From positions 13,752,151-13,816,150 of the forward strand of contig OZ020492.1 of assembly GCA_963971405.1 (NCBI GenBank): a stretch of DNA of 64,000 nucleotides, written 5' to 3'. The notes under the pieces were generated by a model. The model made no database searches, was not told the DNA's origin, and saw nothing but the letters and a program-made list of their open reading frames with translations. Made by a program: the position numbers and the translations under genes. Positions 47,801 through 62,800 of this stretch are shown in pieces (the stretch's first letter is position 1; each line of letters starts with the position of its first letter). The stretch is from Psococerastis gibbosa. Its lineage: Eukaryota; Arthropoda; Insecta; Psocodea; Psocidae.

Positions 47801-50800
47801 GTCTCCTGGAAACCGACAATTGATTTATTATATTTTTCTTAGTAGGCTATTATTATCACAACTATTACTTTTTATTTATACTGTATTATAATATATAATT
47901 GAAATATACATTTCATCCCATGAAGAAATTTCTCTGCGAATCATCAAGTGTGTCTTCGGTGTGTACCGGGCCTAAACCTAAAAAATGAACCAGTTTTCAC
48001 AGAAGCAACACATATTCCAGCATGGAGCCATGGAAAAAATTAAATTACTAAAACACTCAAATTAATAAAACACTAAGATTTTGTTTTTGTTTGTTTATGG
48101 AGATATGGTGGAAAGTTTCTCGTTATAACTCGTTAGGTTGTTGTTGTTAAGAATCATATACGTCGGATGGTAGCACGTTGCCCCAGAAAGGGAAAGATCA
48201 TGGGTTCGAATACCGCTCTATATTTCCTTCTTCGGCTTCGTTATTCTTACCTGTTGGACTGTCCACATCGGTAACTTTCTTTCCATCAGCGTAGACTGCG
48301 TAGCCTGTGATAGCAGCTGTATTAGTATGGCCAACTGGTAGCCATGTTACCAATAGGGAGCCATCCTGTGGCCCTGGCTCAACTTGAACATCACATGGTG
48401 CTTCAGGAACGCCTGAAACCATGAAACATACTAAATAAACTAACTAAAAGAAAAAAGTAAAGTTGTAATTAACATTGACTTTTTATTACTCAATAAAAAT
48501 AACAACAGTTCTATTTTGGAGTGATGGGACACTCACACCCAAAAAGGATTTTTTTTTAAATTCTGGTTCCACCAGCCAACTCTCAAAATAATAATGAGAA
48601 AATACACGATACTAGGACGGCCTGGGACGACCGGATTCCGAAGCATTACCCAAAAAGTAGAAAGTGTGGGATTCAATCAACGTAACCTATTTCTGATGGC
48701 TCTGGGCAGTGAACTCGGTACAGAACCGGGAGATACATAAAAGGAATTTACCCAACCCTAAAGAATATGCTACCTTCACAGGTTGGGGCAAAAGGAGGCT
48801 ACAGAGCATGCTTTCAAACGCAATAATTCTAATAGGGAAGTCGTAAAGAAAAGTGGATTCCGGCTGGGTGAACTAACCCTGCACCTATACTACGGTCAGC
48901 ACTGAACTGAGGATGACTGAATTTCCGAAGCGAGTGGGCCGTAATAGTAGGAAGACCAAAGAAAGAGGGAAAGTTCTAAGCATAATATATAAAGACTGCC
49001 CTAACTTCGATTATCCGGACGCCAAAGGACGTTTTCTCTGCAATAAATTGGTTGCCGACACTTACCTTTACCTTTACTAAGAGTTCTAAAGTCCATATGG
49101 CAAGACAATCTTTCCAGCTGCTTTGGGTCCTTTTCATCAAAATTTGGCGCACGAATATTTTTGGCAGCAACCGAAACTCTGTATACTGTATTGGGGGCTA
49201 AACCTAAAACATAATTTTTTTGTTATTTTGTTGGCCGTTACTAATTTCGGTAAAGTAAAATAGTAAAAATTGGTTAAGTTTGGGACTCACGCCACACACG
49301 TATTCGTTTTTCTGGAGCAGTTTACTATCTCACTCCCTCCAGTCAAAGTAGTTTTCACAAAAATACCTTATGTTCTGCAACAGGAGCGTCACTAGCTCTA
49401 GGCAAAAGGGGGCGGGCTAGGGTTGCGACCATATTTATAATACTAGCTGGATTTAGACCTAAATAATGTATGCACTGTGGGTTATTTTTTACTAAGAATT
49501 ATGAAACACTCGTTAACGAGTGAAAACCAATTGTTAAATTGAACTTAATTATTTGAAATAATTTTTGCTATTTTTAAAGAACCGGGGGCCACTGCCCCTC
49601 ACTATTAACTTATAGCTAGCGACCCCCAATAGTAAACGCAAGAGGTTGGTGTGTGAGAATGTGGAGTTTATAAATTTGATCAGTGTAAATTTTTATCCAA
49701 AGGCAAGACGTGTGTGTGCATGTAGTCGGAGGTTTTTTTGAAATAAATTATATTAGTTATTGCTATTCTCACTGCATGGCAGATATTAAAAAAAGGCTTT
49801 CTATTGGTGGACGGAATTAGACAACTTAAAGCTAAAAGCCTATATTGAACCTATTTTCCCTATTCGTTACACCGATAAAGCCCATAAACCTGTGAGTCTG
49901 CGACAACAAATTTGAACACGTTGGAAGCAAAAAAGCAATGGTGATCGGTCGTATAGAATGTTCAGGTCCCACCAAACAGAAAAGAAAATTATCATTTTGA
50001 CCAGCCAACCAGAAAAGTTCAACAAGCGGGATTGTGACATCATTTCTATTAAGCTGCATGTACAGCAGACATATTGAATTTCTATACGATAGACGTCCAT
50101 TAGTAAAATAACGCAAGTTTCGATACCGGTGATAGTATGGCGATAAACTGCAGGCTTGACGGTGCGCACTTGAACATTGTTTACACTGACTACGTGCTGA
50201 TGGTTACTGTTGCTAGGCAACCACGAAATAACTGCTGACGTGGAAGTGATGTTGGAAGCTTTTACACACGTTGGACCTGGAAAATCCCAACGTACATGCT
50301 ATAAAAAGTACACTGCTGAATATTTCAAAAGCACGTGACAATAAGTAAGCCAAACCCCCAACAGGCTCATCAAGAGTATTGCATATTTTCAAATTGGCAC
50401 CATCTCGAAAATTGATTCAGTTTTGTTTGCGTGCTCTGCGTAGCACCAACGACAATTTCAAAACAATTCACTAGAAAATGCCAATGATATCTCGCCAGAA
50501 CGAAACAAACTGTTTTTTTTTTGTTTGTTTTTTAGATATGTGCGTTTTTTTTCAGTGCTTGACTTACCGGGTGGAACGTCCTTCCCAATCAACATAGTGC
50601 AAGCAGCATCTCTGGAAGTTCTTCGATTTTGGGTAACACTGCGAACACTTATTCTGTGAGGCTGAAACATAATTTTAAACCTTAAAACTGAGGGTGTTGG
50701 TAGAATGATAGAAACGGTGGAATACTTGATGCTGGAAGTAAACGCAATGGTAGGAAAACTGAATTAAGGCGGGTACACACGGACGATTCGAACGCCGGTG

Positions 50801-53800
50801 ATCCACTGAGGAATTTCTCAAGGGAGCAAATGGGCTGGTGCAAAACCCCACAGTCTATATCAGCTGATTTCTGTCGCTGGCTTGCCGCAGGTGCTCGAGT
50901 TTCCCCTCGACACGCCAGTGGCACTCTAGTTACCTAGAAATCTTCTGAAGCGCGTACAGAAATACACTGTTTTTTTGAACCAACCCATAAGCTCCAATGG
51001 CAAATTCCTCATCGGATAATCGTCGTTCGACGTCCGTGTGTATTGGGCCTAAACCCATGTGTAAGTTAAGTAATTGGTTCGTTAAAAATGGACAGCCAAA
51101 CCTCGAGGAGGCCACATCTTTTAATTTCCTAGGAGCAGCCTTATAACAAGATCGCTGTAAATTCAGGTTGGCCAAGTGGAGCTATATGGCGGGGATCAGG
51201 AATGATAGAAGAACGCTGGAAAGCAGAAGAGTCACATTTCATAAATAAGTGGCGTTATGATAGAATATATCCCACCTCAGCTCTATCTTCTGTTTTTCTC
51301 ATATTGGGGTATTCGACCTTGATTTACATATTTGTATTTTCAGTATTTACCGTAGGTACTTGTGCCTTTTTAGAAACTGACACTTCCATGTCTTGCCTCA
51401 TTCACCACATGGCCCTGGGGGTAGGGGTCTCACTATGTTTGCCAGTGAAGGTGCACAAGAAATTGAGAAAATTTTACATTTCTTCCCTACATCCTTGTCC
51501 CACAAATGCTACATACCCTGGTGGAGTCGACGCCTTCAACCAGGGCCCGTGGCCGCTCTGAAGCTTTCACCGTTGTCTTCAGGACCCCGTCGACATAGAC
51601 ATGGTACGTGTCAATAGGGACTGGGCAGGGCGTGTCCGGGTGGTTCCATCCAATCAGCACCGACTTGTTCAGCTGTCTCTCCAGGGTGAGCTGCTTCGGT
51701 GCCGGCACTAGCACGGAGAAGAAAGCATCAGCTGGACATTTACCACAATGAAATGAAAACTAATCTGCTCTCATAATTAGACACCCTAACTAGTAAATGA
51801 ACTTCTACTTCAGGTTTGTATACTGTATAAGAGCATATGCGTAAGCCATAAATGTAAGAGTAAAACGGCACCGTCAATCTCCAATCTCAATCTATTGTGG
51901 GCTTAGGGCAGTGGTGAATCTACAAAATTGAGGCCCCGGGACATGGCTTCAAACAAGTTTTTAACGTAATATTGTATATTTTTGAGCGTTTATAACTAAT
52001 GTGCTTCAATCATTACAATTAAGATTTAAGTGACAAAAACGTTTATCAGTGAATAAGGGCATAGGGGGAAAAACGGCTAAGAAACGGAAACTAACATACT
52101 TCGGCCATGTGATGAGGAACGAAAAGTATCGCCTTTCTGCATGTAATCATCCAGGGGAAGACAGAAGGACTGAGGGCTCCCTGCAGAAGAAGAACATCTT
52201 GGTTGAAAAACCTGAGGCAGAGCACGACTTCCCCATTCAGAGCAGCAGTCACTAAGGTGCAAATTGCCATGGTGATTGCCAATCTTTGATAGAATATGTA
52301 TTCATAGAAGAAGCAGGAAATTTTTCTAGCGTACATATTTAGGTTTTTAAAAATGGGGTTTCACGAGTTACACGAAAGTGAGGTCCGTAGGAAAAGTGAC
52401 CTTGTCCGTCCGGAAGACAGGCCAGATCTCTGAGAATGATCCCTAGGCTTTTAGAATAACTTTTTTGTATAGAATGTACAATATTTTGTACTCTATATAT
52501 TTTTCCTAACGCATGAGACGTTTAGGGGCCTGTTCATATCGAGCAGAGCTCAGTCTACTACAGATGCCAGACCATTATTGTCTTTGGATGATGTAAGGTA
52601 GGCCTAATGAGCACTGTAGCACCGACAACCAATTAGGTGCCTAAGAGCTATAGGGCTGTGTCGATAGAATGTAGCCTAAATCTAACCTTATTAAAATAAT
52701 TGTTTATCAAATAATAACAATAGTTTCTCAAAGACGCGGTACACACGACGATTCTCGCAGTCACGATTTGCCGACGTTTTTTATAATTGCAGGAATAGGG
52801 CCTGGTGAATAGTCTGTGCAAACCCACAGAGTCTACGTCAGAAGATTTCTATGATCTGACGTGTCTAGGGGAAAACTGAGCACGTTTTGCAGTAGGCTTC
52901 ACGCCAGATTCCGAAATGGTAAAGAAATTGACAAGAAATCTTCTGCTAGCCTTTTGGCTGCAATGGAAAAGACTTCGGCAAATCGCGACTGCTAGAATCT
53001 TCCGTGTGTACCGGGCCTTTAAGTCTCCACTCTGGCATAGCTATACTAATGTTCCCCCTAACCTGCCTGTAAGAAACATGTAGACTTGTTTTGATTATCT
53101 AATTAAATCAGTGAGTAATGGACAATCGAAGTAGAAAAGCCTTTTATGTGTTCAAAAAATCATATTTCACAGGAAAATCTTTATAGAGATAGATAGGATG
53201 TGAACAGGGGCGCCCGTTAGGAGGGGGCAGTGGGCCTTAGCCCTGCCTGGTTATTGAAAATTAAATAAAAAATACCATTCCTCAAATTAATTACATCTAT
53301 TTAACTGTCAAGCTTCCTTATTATTGTATTGATTATGTTTTTATATTGGTGAATAAAGGTAATATACTGATTAATTGATTGTAAATGACAATTTGTCGTT
53401 AATTTTCTTTCCAATCCTAAACTTTGAACTTGCTTGACAAGCCAAAAAAGCCAGAAAACAGAAAGAATGATCACAAAAATTCACAAAAACTGTGGCCATT
53501 TTATTATGCTGCCCCCCCCCCCCTGGAACCGCAGGCGCCCCTGGATGTGGACGTCACTAACACTCAAAGGTGACTCTTATCTGTACTTGGTTAATTCAAG
53601 CTTTCACCTGTTAAAAAATGGTAAGCTTGTCTCAGCTAGGTTGACATCGAGGACGTATACCAGTTTGCCCAAAGGCCAAAATTTAAGGAAACAATATAAT
53701 TAAAGTCCAAAATCCATGTGATCGTTGGCATTGGACAAGGGACCAATGGGCCTAGGTCCATAAAACGACAAAAAGTCCTTCAAGCCATTATTATTAACAC

Positions 53801-56800
53801 CGAACGGCCATAGTTATAGAACATGATATGTACAAAAAACAGATAGGGTGCCAGTGGCGGATCCACGGAGGCGGTCACAGGGTCATGACCCCCTTCAAGC
53901 ACCCTGAAAGGTGCCAAGCAAATTGAGACATATTTAGTAAAAATAAATATTATATAATTAACAAAAAATAGGTTTAAAAAAATAGGCTACCATAAACCGG
54001 TCTAAATTTGTAAGCAAAGGGCGCCAATTCCGGCCATGACCCCTTCAAATAAAAAGCTGGATCCGCCACTGTAGTGTGGGGTGTTAGTGACCCCCACATA
54101 CTGTACATCTAATTGTAGAAGATTTCTTCTGTGTGCCAGTGTTCTAATGGTAGCTGAGCGATGGATGTGTTCTACGAAATTTGGCATAGTGCAGAGAGCG
54201 GATAGTGGATAGCGGGTGTATTGTAGTTTCCGTTTGTTTCTTAATAAAGTTGCGGACCAAGTGTTATCATTTCAGCAACTAGCGACGTTCCTTCATGTGC
54301 GCAGCTATGTGACCGAACGTACCTGGCTCCTCACCCGACAGATCAGCGTTGTCATCGTCGTCCAGAAGTATTTCCGTTTCCAGGTTCATGTAACTGCTTG
54401 TTTCCGCTCTTCGGTACAATCCTTCCCCTGTGATATTAGTCATATTAAATTATGAAACAGCGCACTAAATGGGGTCCAAGTAGCCACCCAAAATACCCAT
54501 CGACAGACTTACTTTGGAGTGAATCAGAGCAGCACGTCAACAACTGTGAGTGGAAAACACGCGAAAAAGGCGCGTTTACTCTTCCGATTTCACAAAAGAG
54601 AAGATTTCAACGCACTTGGTCTGTAAATTGAATTCGCTTCAGTGATTAGTGGTTGCCTATGACATGGTGACATCAGTGAAAAGCCCAAACACGAAGTTAT
54701 CTGGTAAAATTGCCGTCAATGTACGCAATGACAGCTGGCGCTTGATAGAACACCGTATCTCAATTAGCGTAAGACAATACACTGTTATACACAATTAGTT
54801 ATCAGAAATAGGCTACAGCTGGCTTTTCTTTACGATAGTTTCCTTTGCAATGTAAAGAATGTAATCAACAACTGCCATATAGCCCATTTTGTTTCAGAGT
54901 TTACGTCATATATGGAATCGCTATTCGCATCCCATAAACACGTCAAATTTTACCTTAAAATTTGAGCCAAAGATTAGAAGAATGCTGACTCGTTCCCTTA
55001 TATGGTTAATCCTAGCTAAAGTGTGCAACAATGTCAATGGTAAATGTATCATTTTTCACATTGGCACTTGTAGCCAGTCTTGGTTGACATCGAGGAGTTG
55101 GCCAACGACTACAAATTCATTCGAAAACAATACCAATAATGTCCGAAAACCGACGGGGTTGTTGGCAGGGTAAGGTTCAATAAGTTCATGTAAGTAGGTC
55201 TATCCATCAGTAGTAATAATAATAATAATATTTTTAATCCTGACCTGGGATTAAAAATGTAAACATGATTATTTTACAATGGAAAGTACTATTCAAAATT
55301 GTTTGTTTACATTTTTAACCTCCACGAATAAGAGAATACTAAACGGCACAGTAGGCCCGCAGTAGGTGAACGTTGTGACCCACACTTAAAATTTCCCTCC
55401 TTTCGAACACATATTGCCCGAAGCATAAAAGCATTTCCGGTATTTAGCCCGATAACTCATTAAAAGCTGTAACATAGAAGACACTGGGTTTTTACAAATA
55501 ACATTACCTAGCAATTCTTGACTGTGGGCAGGCAAATCGAGATCCTGTGGTATAGTTGTGCTGTTGCAATCATCAATGTCCTTCAAATGCATGACCACTC
55601 TCTGATGAAACTCTACAAGGTCATCCCCAACTAGTTTCTGAACGAAATTTGATGGAACAAGTCCTCTTTTTCCGTCAAGACTTTCAGCATCACAGAATCC
55701 ATCCTGAAAAGACAAGTGAAACTAAAGAAACAAAGAAAACTGCATAAAACCACTTATCAGTAACGATCTAGCAAACTCATTGAACGTGATTAGAAAAATT
55801 TATCACGCACTATGAACAAAAATGAAATACACTTTAACCAGTGTTTCAGCATCACAGAACTCATCTTAAGAGGACATGCTACGTAGAAACTCAGCACCGG
55901 AAAATTTGTTGTTTTTATGGACTTTTTATTTTTTTATTTAATTAACAAAGCAAGTCATTAAAGATTTGGCTCATGGAAGTTGTAGAAGACTGCTTCATGC
56001 ATCATGTAATAGGAAATATTATATTTTTGGTACCTTAGTTTTTCCATAAATACCAGAACAGACAGGACAGGACTAAAATTTCGCGTATTCTGGGATTTTT
56101 GGAAGAACTACAAAACCGAAAAGTAAAAATACCCGATTATATGATGCACAAAGTAGTCTTCTACAACTACAACAAAGGATGGACAGTCTACACCTTCAGG
56201 ATTGCGCAGCCCTCTCCAACGACCAAGACAGAAACCCATTGCATCTTTACTGGGAGGTTCGTCGACTTATGGCAGAGATGCCAAGAGCTGGCATTGAATA
56301 AAAGAAAAAAGAAAAGAAAGTCTTATACAACTTCCATGAGCCAAATTTTTAATAACTTGCTGAGTTAATTAAATAAATAATGAAAAGTATTTAATTTTGG
56401 GGTGCCGATTTTCTACGTCACATATCCTCTTAATAATTTAAACAAAACCCAATAGGTTGCATCCCCCTTGATAGTTTGTTTCAGGGCATAAAAAAATATG
56501 AAAAAATTTCAATTTTCATTTAAAATCTGAATAAGTTGGTCTCCCAAGCAAGGTTATGGTTTTGAAGAAAAAATTATTTTTGGAGGATATTATGGATAAC
56601 CTGAGCCCGAATGCATTGCACACCATTATTATTATATAGTAGCATTATTTTTTTGGTCTGCCCATCGATCAATCCAGTATTTTCTTATAGGAGAAAGATA
56701 TACTTAGACAACCGTTATTGAACACACTATTACTGTATTGATTGTATGATACATAGGAAAACATGTAGGGTACAGGTTCACATGCACCGATTCCTTCCTT

Positions 56801-59800
56801 TTATGTCGAGTCACGAACCTCAACCTTCCGTTTCATAATCCAGTGCTCCATACCAAACGAACTTTTCTTAGTCTGCATGGCCGCCAGTCTCGCTTCTCCG
56901 TTAGGTATTCGAGTTAGGCCAGGCGGGAAATTTTTCCTGTAATACAGAGTTTCGAACATCGAACTTCCATAGTCCAGTTCTATACCAACTGGACTATTCC
57001 TGATAGTTACTATAGTTCTGATATACAGTTTAAATTCCATAAATTTGTTACTGACCTCATCAATACTGCCCCAGACTAGTAAATAATCTCCAGGGTTGAC
57101 CGGTATTTCCGCCTCCGGATTCTCGTTGAGAGACTGCTGGAACGGGTCGTAGAAATAGCGGGCTATGTATACGTAGCACCTTCCTTTTCCAGGAATGTCC
57201 AGCATGTCAGGCACTGGTAGCTCCGATGGGGGCTGATGGTCAACTAATTGCTGCTGCAGCACCTGCTCCACTCCCGACAATCCAGCTATTGACCCTAAAC
57301 AAAGTGCATTTGGTTGAACCTTCAATTGAGAATGGTGAAATGTTATGTGTTCCCAATTGTTCTACATAATATGAAGGGGTGGAAGTTGCACAAGCAATGG
57401 AAACAGAATCAGTGCATTTGAGACGAATGCTGGGCATATCCTGGGGCGATCGTGTTCCCAATATTCAGGTCCTGAGGCGACTGTCTCAGAAGCCAGAAGC
57501 CGAGTTTCTGCTGACAATTAACAAATGGAAACGAACATACTTCGACAATGTGATGTCTAGTAGCAGTTATGGATATGGGATAATTTTAAAAATGGCAGGA
57601 ATTTTTTCCAATGAAACTGTATTGAAAAGATTTTCCATAATTTAATAATAATACCTTCTCAGCAATAGTCCTAGAAAATAAACTATATAAAACACCTACA
57701 ATTTTTTCTGTGGTAAGTGAGACGGTTTTCATCTTTTAGATTTTGTCCATGGCGAACATTTTCAATTGAGATAAGAGGAGATAAGATCAGAGCTGACAAA
57801 AGTAATTAATTTCATTATGTATGTCCAAATTAATTGTCTAGTAAGATCTCCAGTGAGAAAATAGCTCCTAGAGAATTTGCTGAAACCAAAAAATTTAAAT
57901 CGTCAAGGAACTTCCATAATTACTTGAATGTTGAGTTGTCAGCCCGCGCAATGTTAAGCCTAACTCATAGTAGCACAGCTTACAGAGTGTAACAATAAGG
58001 AGCGTGTAGAATGGATATGTAATCAACCGACTTTGTCTTAATAGGATGATGTCAACGCGAGTCGGGAATTTGTGAGCCTGCAGGAGAAATGGGGAGGATG
58101 GTCTGAGCACCCGATGCTCTTGGGGCCGTCGGATGAAAGGGCAGATGACCAGGCTGCGAAATGAGAACTACGCTCCGGTCCTAAAATGGCTAGAACACAC
58201 CTGATGAACTCTTATTAAGCCTACTGTGAACGGTCTATACAAGTCCACGCTATCTATCGAACTCACATAACGTAAATTGCCACGAGACCAGCCTTCAGCA
58301 GTACCCACTCCTCTTTTTCTACTTTTTCAACTTTCAAAATTAGCATATTATACTAGCAGCTGCTTAGGGTGGCGATTAGAATCCTGTTTCAATGTCCTAT
58401 AAACATAGACATTTAGGTATAAAGCTGCTGGGCTGTCTAAAAAATTAAAGTTGTTTACTCACCATTTAATGCTTTAAAATCTGTCTCTTACATTGAACTT
58501 TAACTTCTTGCCATTTATAATAATGTCATATTAATTTAGTAACACAATCTTGTTTATTGTTTCGTAATCAGCCATATTTGTTGATTACCTTGTTCGGAGA
58601 GTTGGCCCCACTGGAGGGAGTACAGTGTAGCCAACTTCCAGAGTTACTATCACATTGGCCCGGAAAAGTTGGAATGTTTCTCGACTTGAGTTCTGTTTGT
58701 AAAATTCCACTTTTACCGAATTTCGAATTATTGATTACAAATATTAAAAGAGATTACTAAGTATAATAGTGGGAATGAACTATTTTGTCGACCAGAACCC
58801 GGAATTTAGCAAAATAAGAGTCTCTTCACTCTCTTGTTCTCGTTAAATATACCTCGGGCATAAGTCTAGCTGTTAGTCTGGCTTAATTTTAAAATCTGAT
58901 AAAGATCTGTCTCTCCAAGAATCGGTGGTTGGGCGTAGCAAGTTCGCTAAAGTTTCTGTATAAAGAGTATTTTAAAGGATTGATTGTTGGAAAATATCTG
59001 TGCTAGAAATCTCGGATGCGATTGTAAATTATTTTTTGTGCATCTTTTAATATGCCTAGTGCAGAGAAGAATATTTTAAGTCTGTAACAGGCCGCCAAAG
59101 AGTGGGAAAAATTTACTAGCGATTCAATTTTTAATCCCTACAAGAGTGAATAATGATTTCATTTGAGGTGTCTGAGCAGGGTTCAGGAAAGGTTATAGAC
59201 CTAAAGCCAGCACAGGAAGTGAAACTCCTGCAATTATGAAACTATGTAATTTAGTTATCACACACGCATTGTATTTTTACCCTGAGATAATATCTATAAA
59301 AACCTACGGACTAAATTTAGAATGTTATCGGAAATTTCATGTTTTGCGACGTATGTCAGTATTGAATTGAAGCTTCTTATGGCGGGGTCTTGAAATAGTG
59401 ATCCGCAAACCTTCTTGTGACATAAGACGGGTTTGGTTACATTGTAACGAAAACTTTAACAGAGTAACATATTATTAGGAGGTGATGAATTGTATATCTG
59501 TGTCTTGATAAATGGAGCGTCAAACTTATACTCCTGATAAACTAATAACAATAAATATATATGCGTCATATATGTCACACATTCCAGGCCCGTAACCATG
59601 GGGGCTGGAGGGCTGCAGGACTCCCCCCTCCAATTTTTTTTCACTTTACACAAGATCGAATTCAACTTCCCTGACATTTCACTAAATACTATCCGATCGC
59701 AGTCCAAATAAAATCCTGATTACGGGCCTTGATATATTCAATACCAATTTCTATGCTCATGCTAATACTATTAAAATACTACAGTTTTGTAGTATAAGCC

Positions 59801-62800
59801 AGCATGCAACCTATGCAGCGCCTATCTTGTTGGTCGGGAAGGTTGTCCGCTAGGTGTCTCACACTTCTGTCTCCCTGTCTCTGTCTCTGTCTCTGTCTCA
59901 CTCATTACAACTGCTGGTAGTCAACACAAACTATGCTGTTCTAAACTGACTGAAGAACAATTAAAAGGTTTCCCTCTATTACAAAAGTTTCACTTCCATC
60001 GTCCACATTTTTAAGCAGCTCGTCTGGAGCAAGCGAAATAATAAAAAATTTAATTTCAATATAGTAAACGTTATAAAATTTGCGAAAACTACAATAATTA
60101 TTAAATACATAACTCACCTTCAAAATCATAAATTGATGTTGGAATGGAAGGCATGATCCTCTTGCCTGGCAAATAGTTGACAATTGGAATATTGGTCGGC
60201 TGTGAATTGGATATGTTATAAGGGTTGATACACCCCATAGGTAACACTTGATACGACGAAAACGCAGTACTTCTTGCTTTGTCTATTCCACATCCTGTCA
60301 ATCAGATGTTTTCGTTAACGAGTTAGAAACATAATCTTCACCAAAGCTATTGGGTAGCCTAGATTTACTATGCTTAACGCTGTACCTCCAATACCTACCT
60401 ATAATAATAAGCAACGTATGCATATTGGGCTAGGCTCTATAACTGTATTTGAGCGTGCCTCTGTAAAAAAGTTCCAAATTTCATTTCAAAATTTTATAAA
60501 CCTGACTGCCATGAACTCTCACATTATTCACAGTAAATTTTCAAATTCATTATAACTTCTTAATTTAAATTGACTAATTTCTAGGATCTAAGCTTTTGTA
60601 CTATATTAAACTTATTCTCTGCATGCCATGCTATAGGGGCCATGTCGTACCTCAGCAGAAGTATTAATTTACTCATTGAGGTGAGGCCAATCGGATACAT
60701 TCATTAAATTGTTTGCATTCGACTAACCTTGAAAAAAAAGTAAATTGCATAAGCTTACGTAAGGCTATATGAAGGCCACTAACTAATATAAAATAAATAG
60801 GTAAGCAATAAACCGCAATGAGTAGCGGAGGACAGTTGCAATTAGTGAACAGTAAGTTACCAGTAGATCCGCTGCCAGTCCATAAGGGTAAGATGTATTA
60901 TTTGTTAACTGAAACTACAATAGTCCAGGCCTGTCCTTATTCCAACATATTAAGGGTGTAGACAACAATTGTATAGTATAAATATTGTATTAAGTACGAT
61001 AAATAAATCGTAGTTCACTTGCCTCATTGATTAAGTCCGAACTAAGCACGTTAGACATTAGCCTACTCCATCACAACGGACAGTATATTTTTCGTTGCAA
61101 AACAATCAAATGTGTACTTTCAGTAGTATTATATATGATACCTGGCTATGTAGGGATGCGCAGAACTTGGATTAGTTCTTTATAACCTATATTTCAGTTA
61201 TTGTCTAACTCAAAATTAAGCTCACCACGTAAAGTGGTCAAGATCCTGAGGCCCGCTTTTTACGCGATTAGAAATTTGCACCTAAGGATTTCCAACTATC
61301 CGGTTAATTTTTTGATTACTGACAGTAGTGCTACCGGTATCGGTTCCCTCGATATTCCTAATGGGCATGGGCAGGGTGAGCATTGTATTTGGGCAGGGAT
61401 TATCCATAACATTACAAAAAATATTTAATAAAAAAGCCTTGATTGCGAAAGCAAACCTGTTCAGGTGTGTAACTCTATATTACACCTAAAACATACCTGA
61501 AGTTAAAAAGAATCGAGTCAAAGGTTCCACAGAAAACAATTTTTTTCCCCCCAGAATCAAACTATCACTAAAGAAGCAACCTAGTGAGGTTTATTGACAT
61601 TAATAACGACTGTAATATATGCGAATTTAAAAGAAATCGTGGGGGCCATTTTTGGGATATAATTTTTTAACATAGTATTTCTTCCGATTTGGAGGGGTAA
61701 AACCACCCAAAAGTGGGTTAGCACAGAAAAGAAAAATCAGTTCCGGGATAACACTTCAAAAAACATACATCCTGAATTTAATCGAAATCTACCGAGTCGT
61801 TTGTCCACAAATCCATGCACAGACCAAAAACGGACGAGTAACCCACCTCCAGCGTTAGCCCGGTTTTTGTCAAGTTCCGCCAGCACTCTGTTGTCTTGGT
61901 CAATCTTCGCCATTATTCGGTCGATCTCCATGGACTCCACGGTGATTGGCCGCTGATGAACACCAAAATGCGGCCTCTCTGTAACACCAATTTTATGTCA
62001 TTAATAAATCAGTAAGAAATTAATTACTAAAAATACCATAGTCACGAAACCCATGAGTTGTCACGTAACTCCGGCTTTGAAAGCCTTTGTAACCTTTTGA
62101 CACTGTTCACAGGTTTTAATAAATGTCTAAAAATCACCGACAAAATATTAACTATGAAATTTGCAGTTATTCCAGAGTTCAATCTAGAAGAGATGTGACA
62201 ATGGAGCCCACCAAATATATTCTTAGAATCACGTCTTTTCAATGCCTGGTCATAGGAGACGTGGCGAGTGGCCCCAGGAATTTATTTAAAAAAAAACAAT
62301 TTTGCTGGGAATTGAATGCCCCATCTCCTGTGGAGAACACTAGTAGACACTATTTGACTTATAACTGCGTAACCGCGAATAAATAATTTTTGCTTACCAG
62401 GACTGACGGGATTGGAATCAGGCGAGGTCTGAACTTCTTGATGGCTGGATTTGCATGCTGGCTTCCATTGAATTTGTCCAGTCGATGGATTCGCAACCAA
62501 TTTAACACCTATTAAAATTTTACATTACATACATATTTAACTTTCAATGCAGAGAATATGAAAAGTACGCCTTTACTGCCACAAACGTTGTTCTAAAAAC
62601 TCGTTTATTGCAGCACCACAGGTATATAGGTATCAGCAAATTCTTATAGGCCTACGTTACTTCGCTATTTTTTTCAATATTTGAATTGGAAATTGGAGTC
62701 ACCTTATTTTAATGACTTAAATGATGAAATACGAAATTATTCCCAAAACTTGAAAGTCAACGTGAGTTATTTCTTTTTTACGAGACTACCCATTTAGGTA

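Larger units (their letters stand above)
57646..60117. other. RIM-BP intron 4, little recognised
   Basis: No coding exon found. A small MITE lies at 59585-59731 and a (CTCTGT)n run at 59868-59899. The rest shows no feature I can name. Confidence 0.4.

Noticed and set aside
56099..56368. 89-codon plus-strand frame in RIM-BP intron 5
   Set aside because: Crosses a foldback repeat arm and shows no recognised domain.
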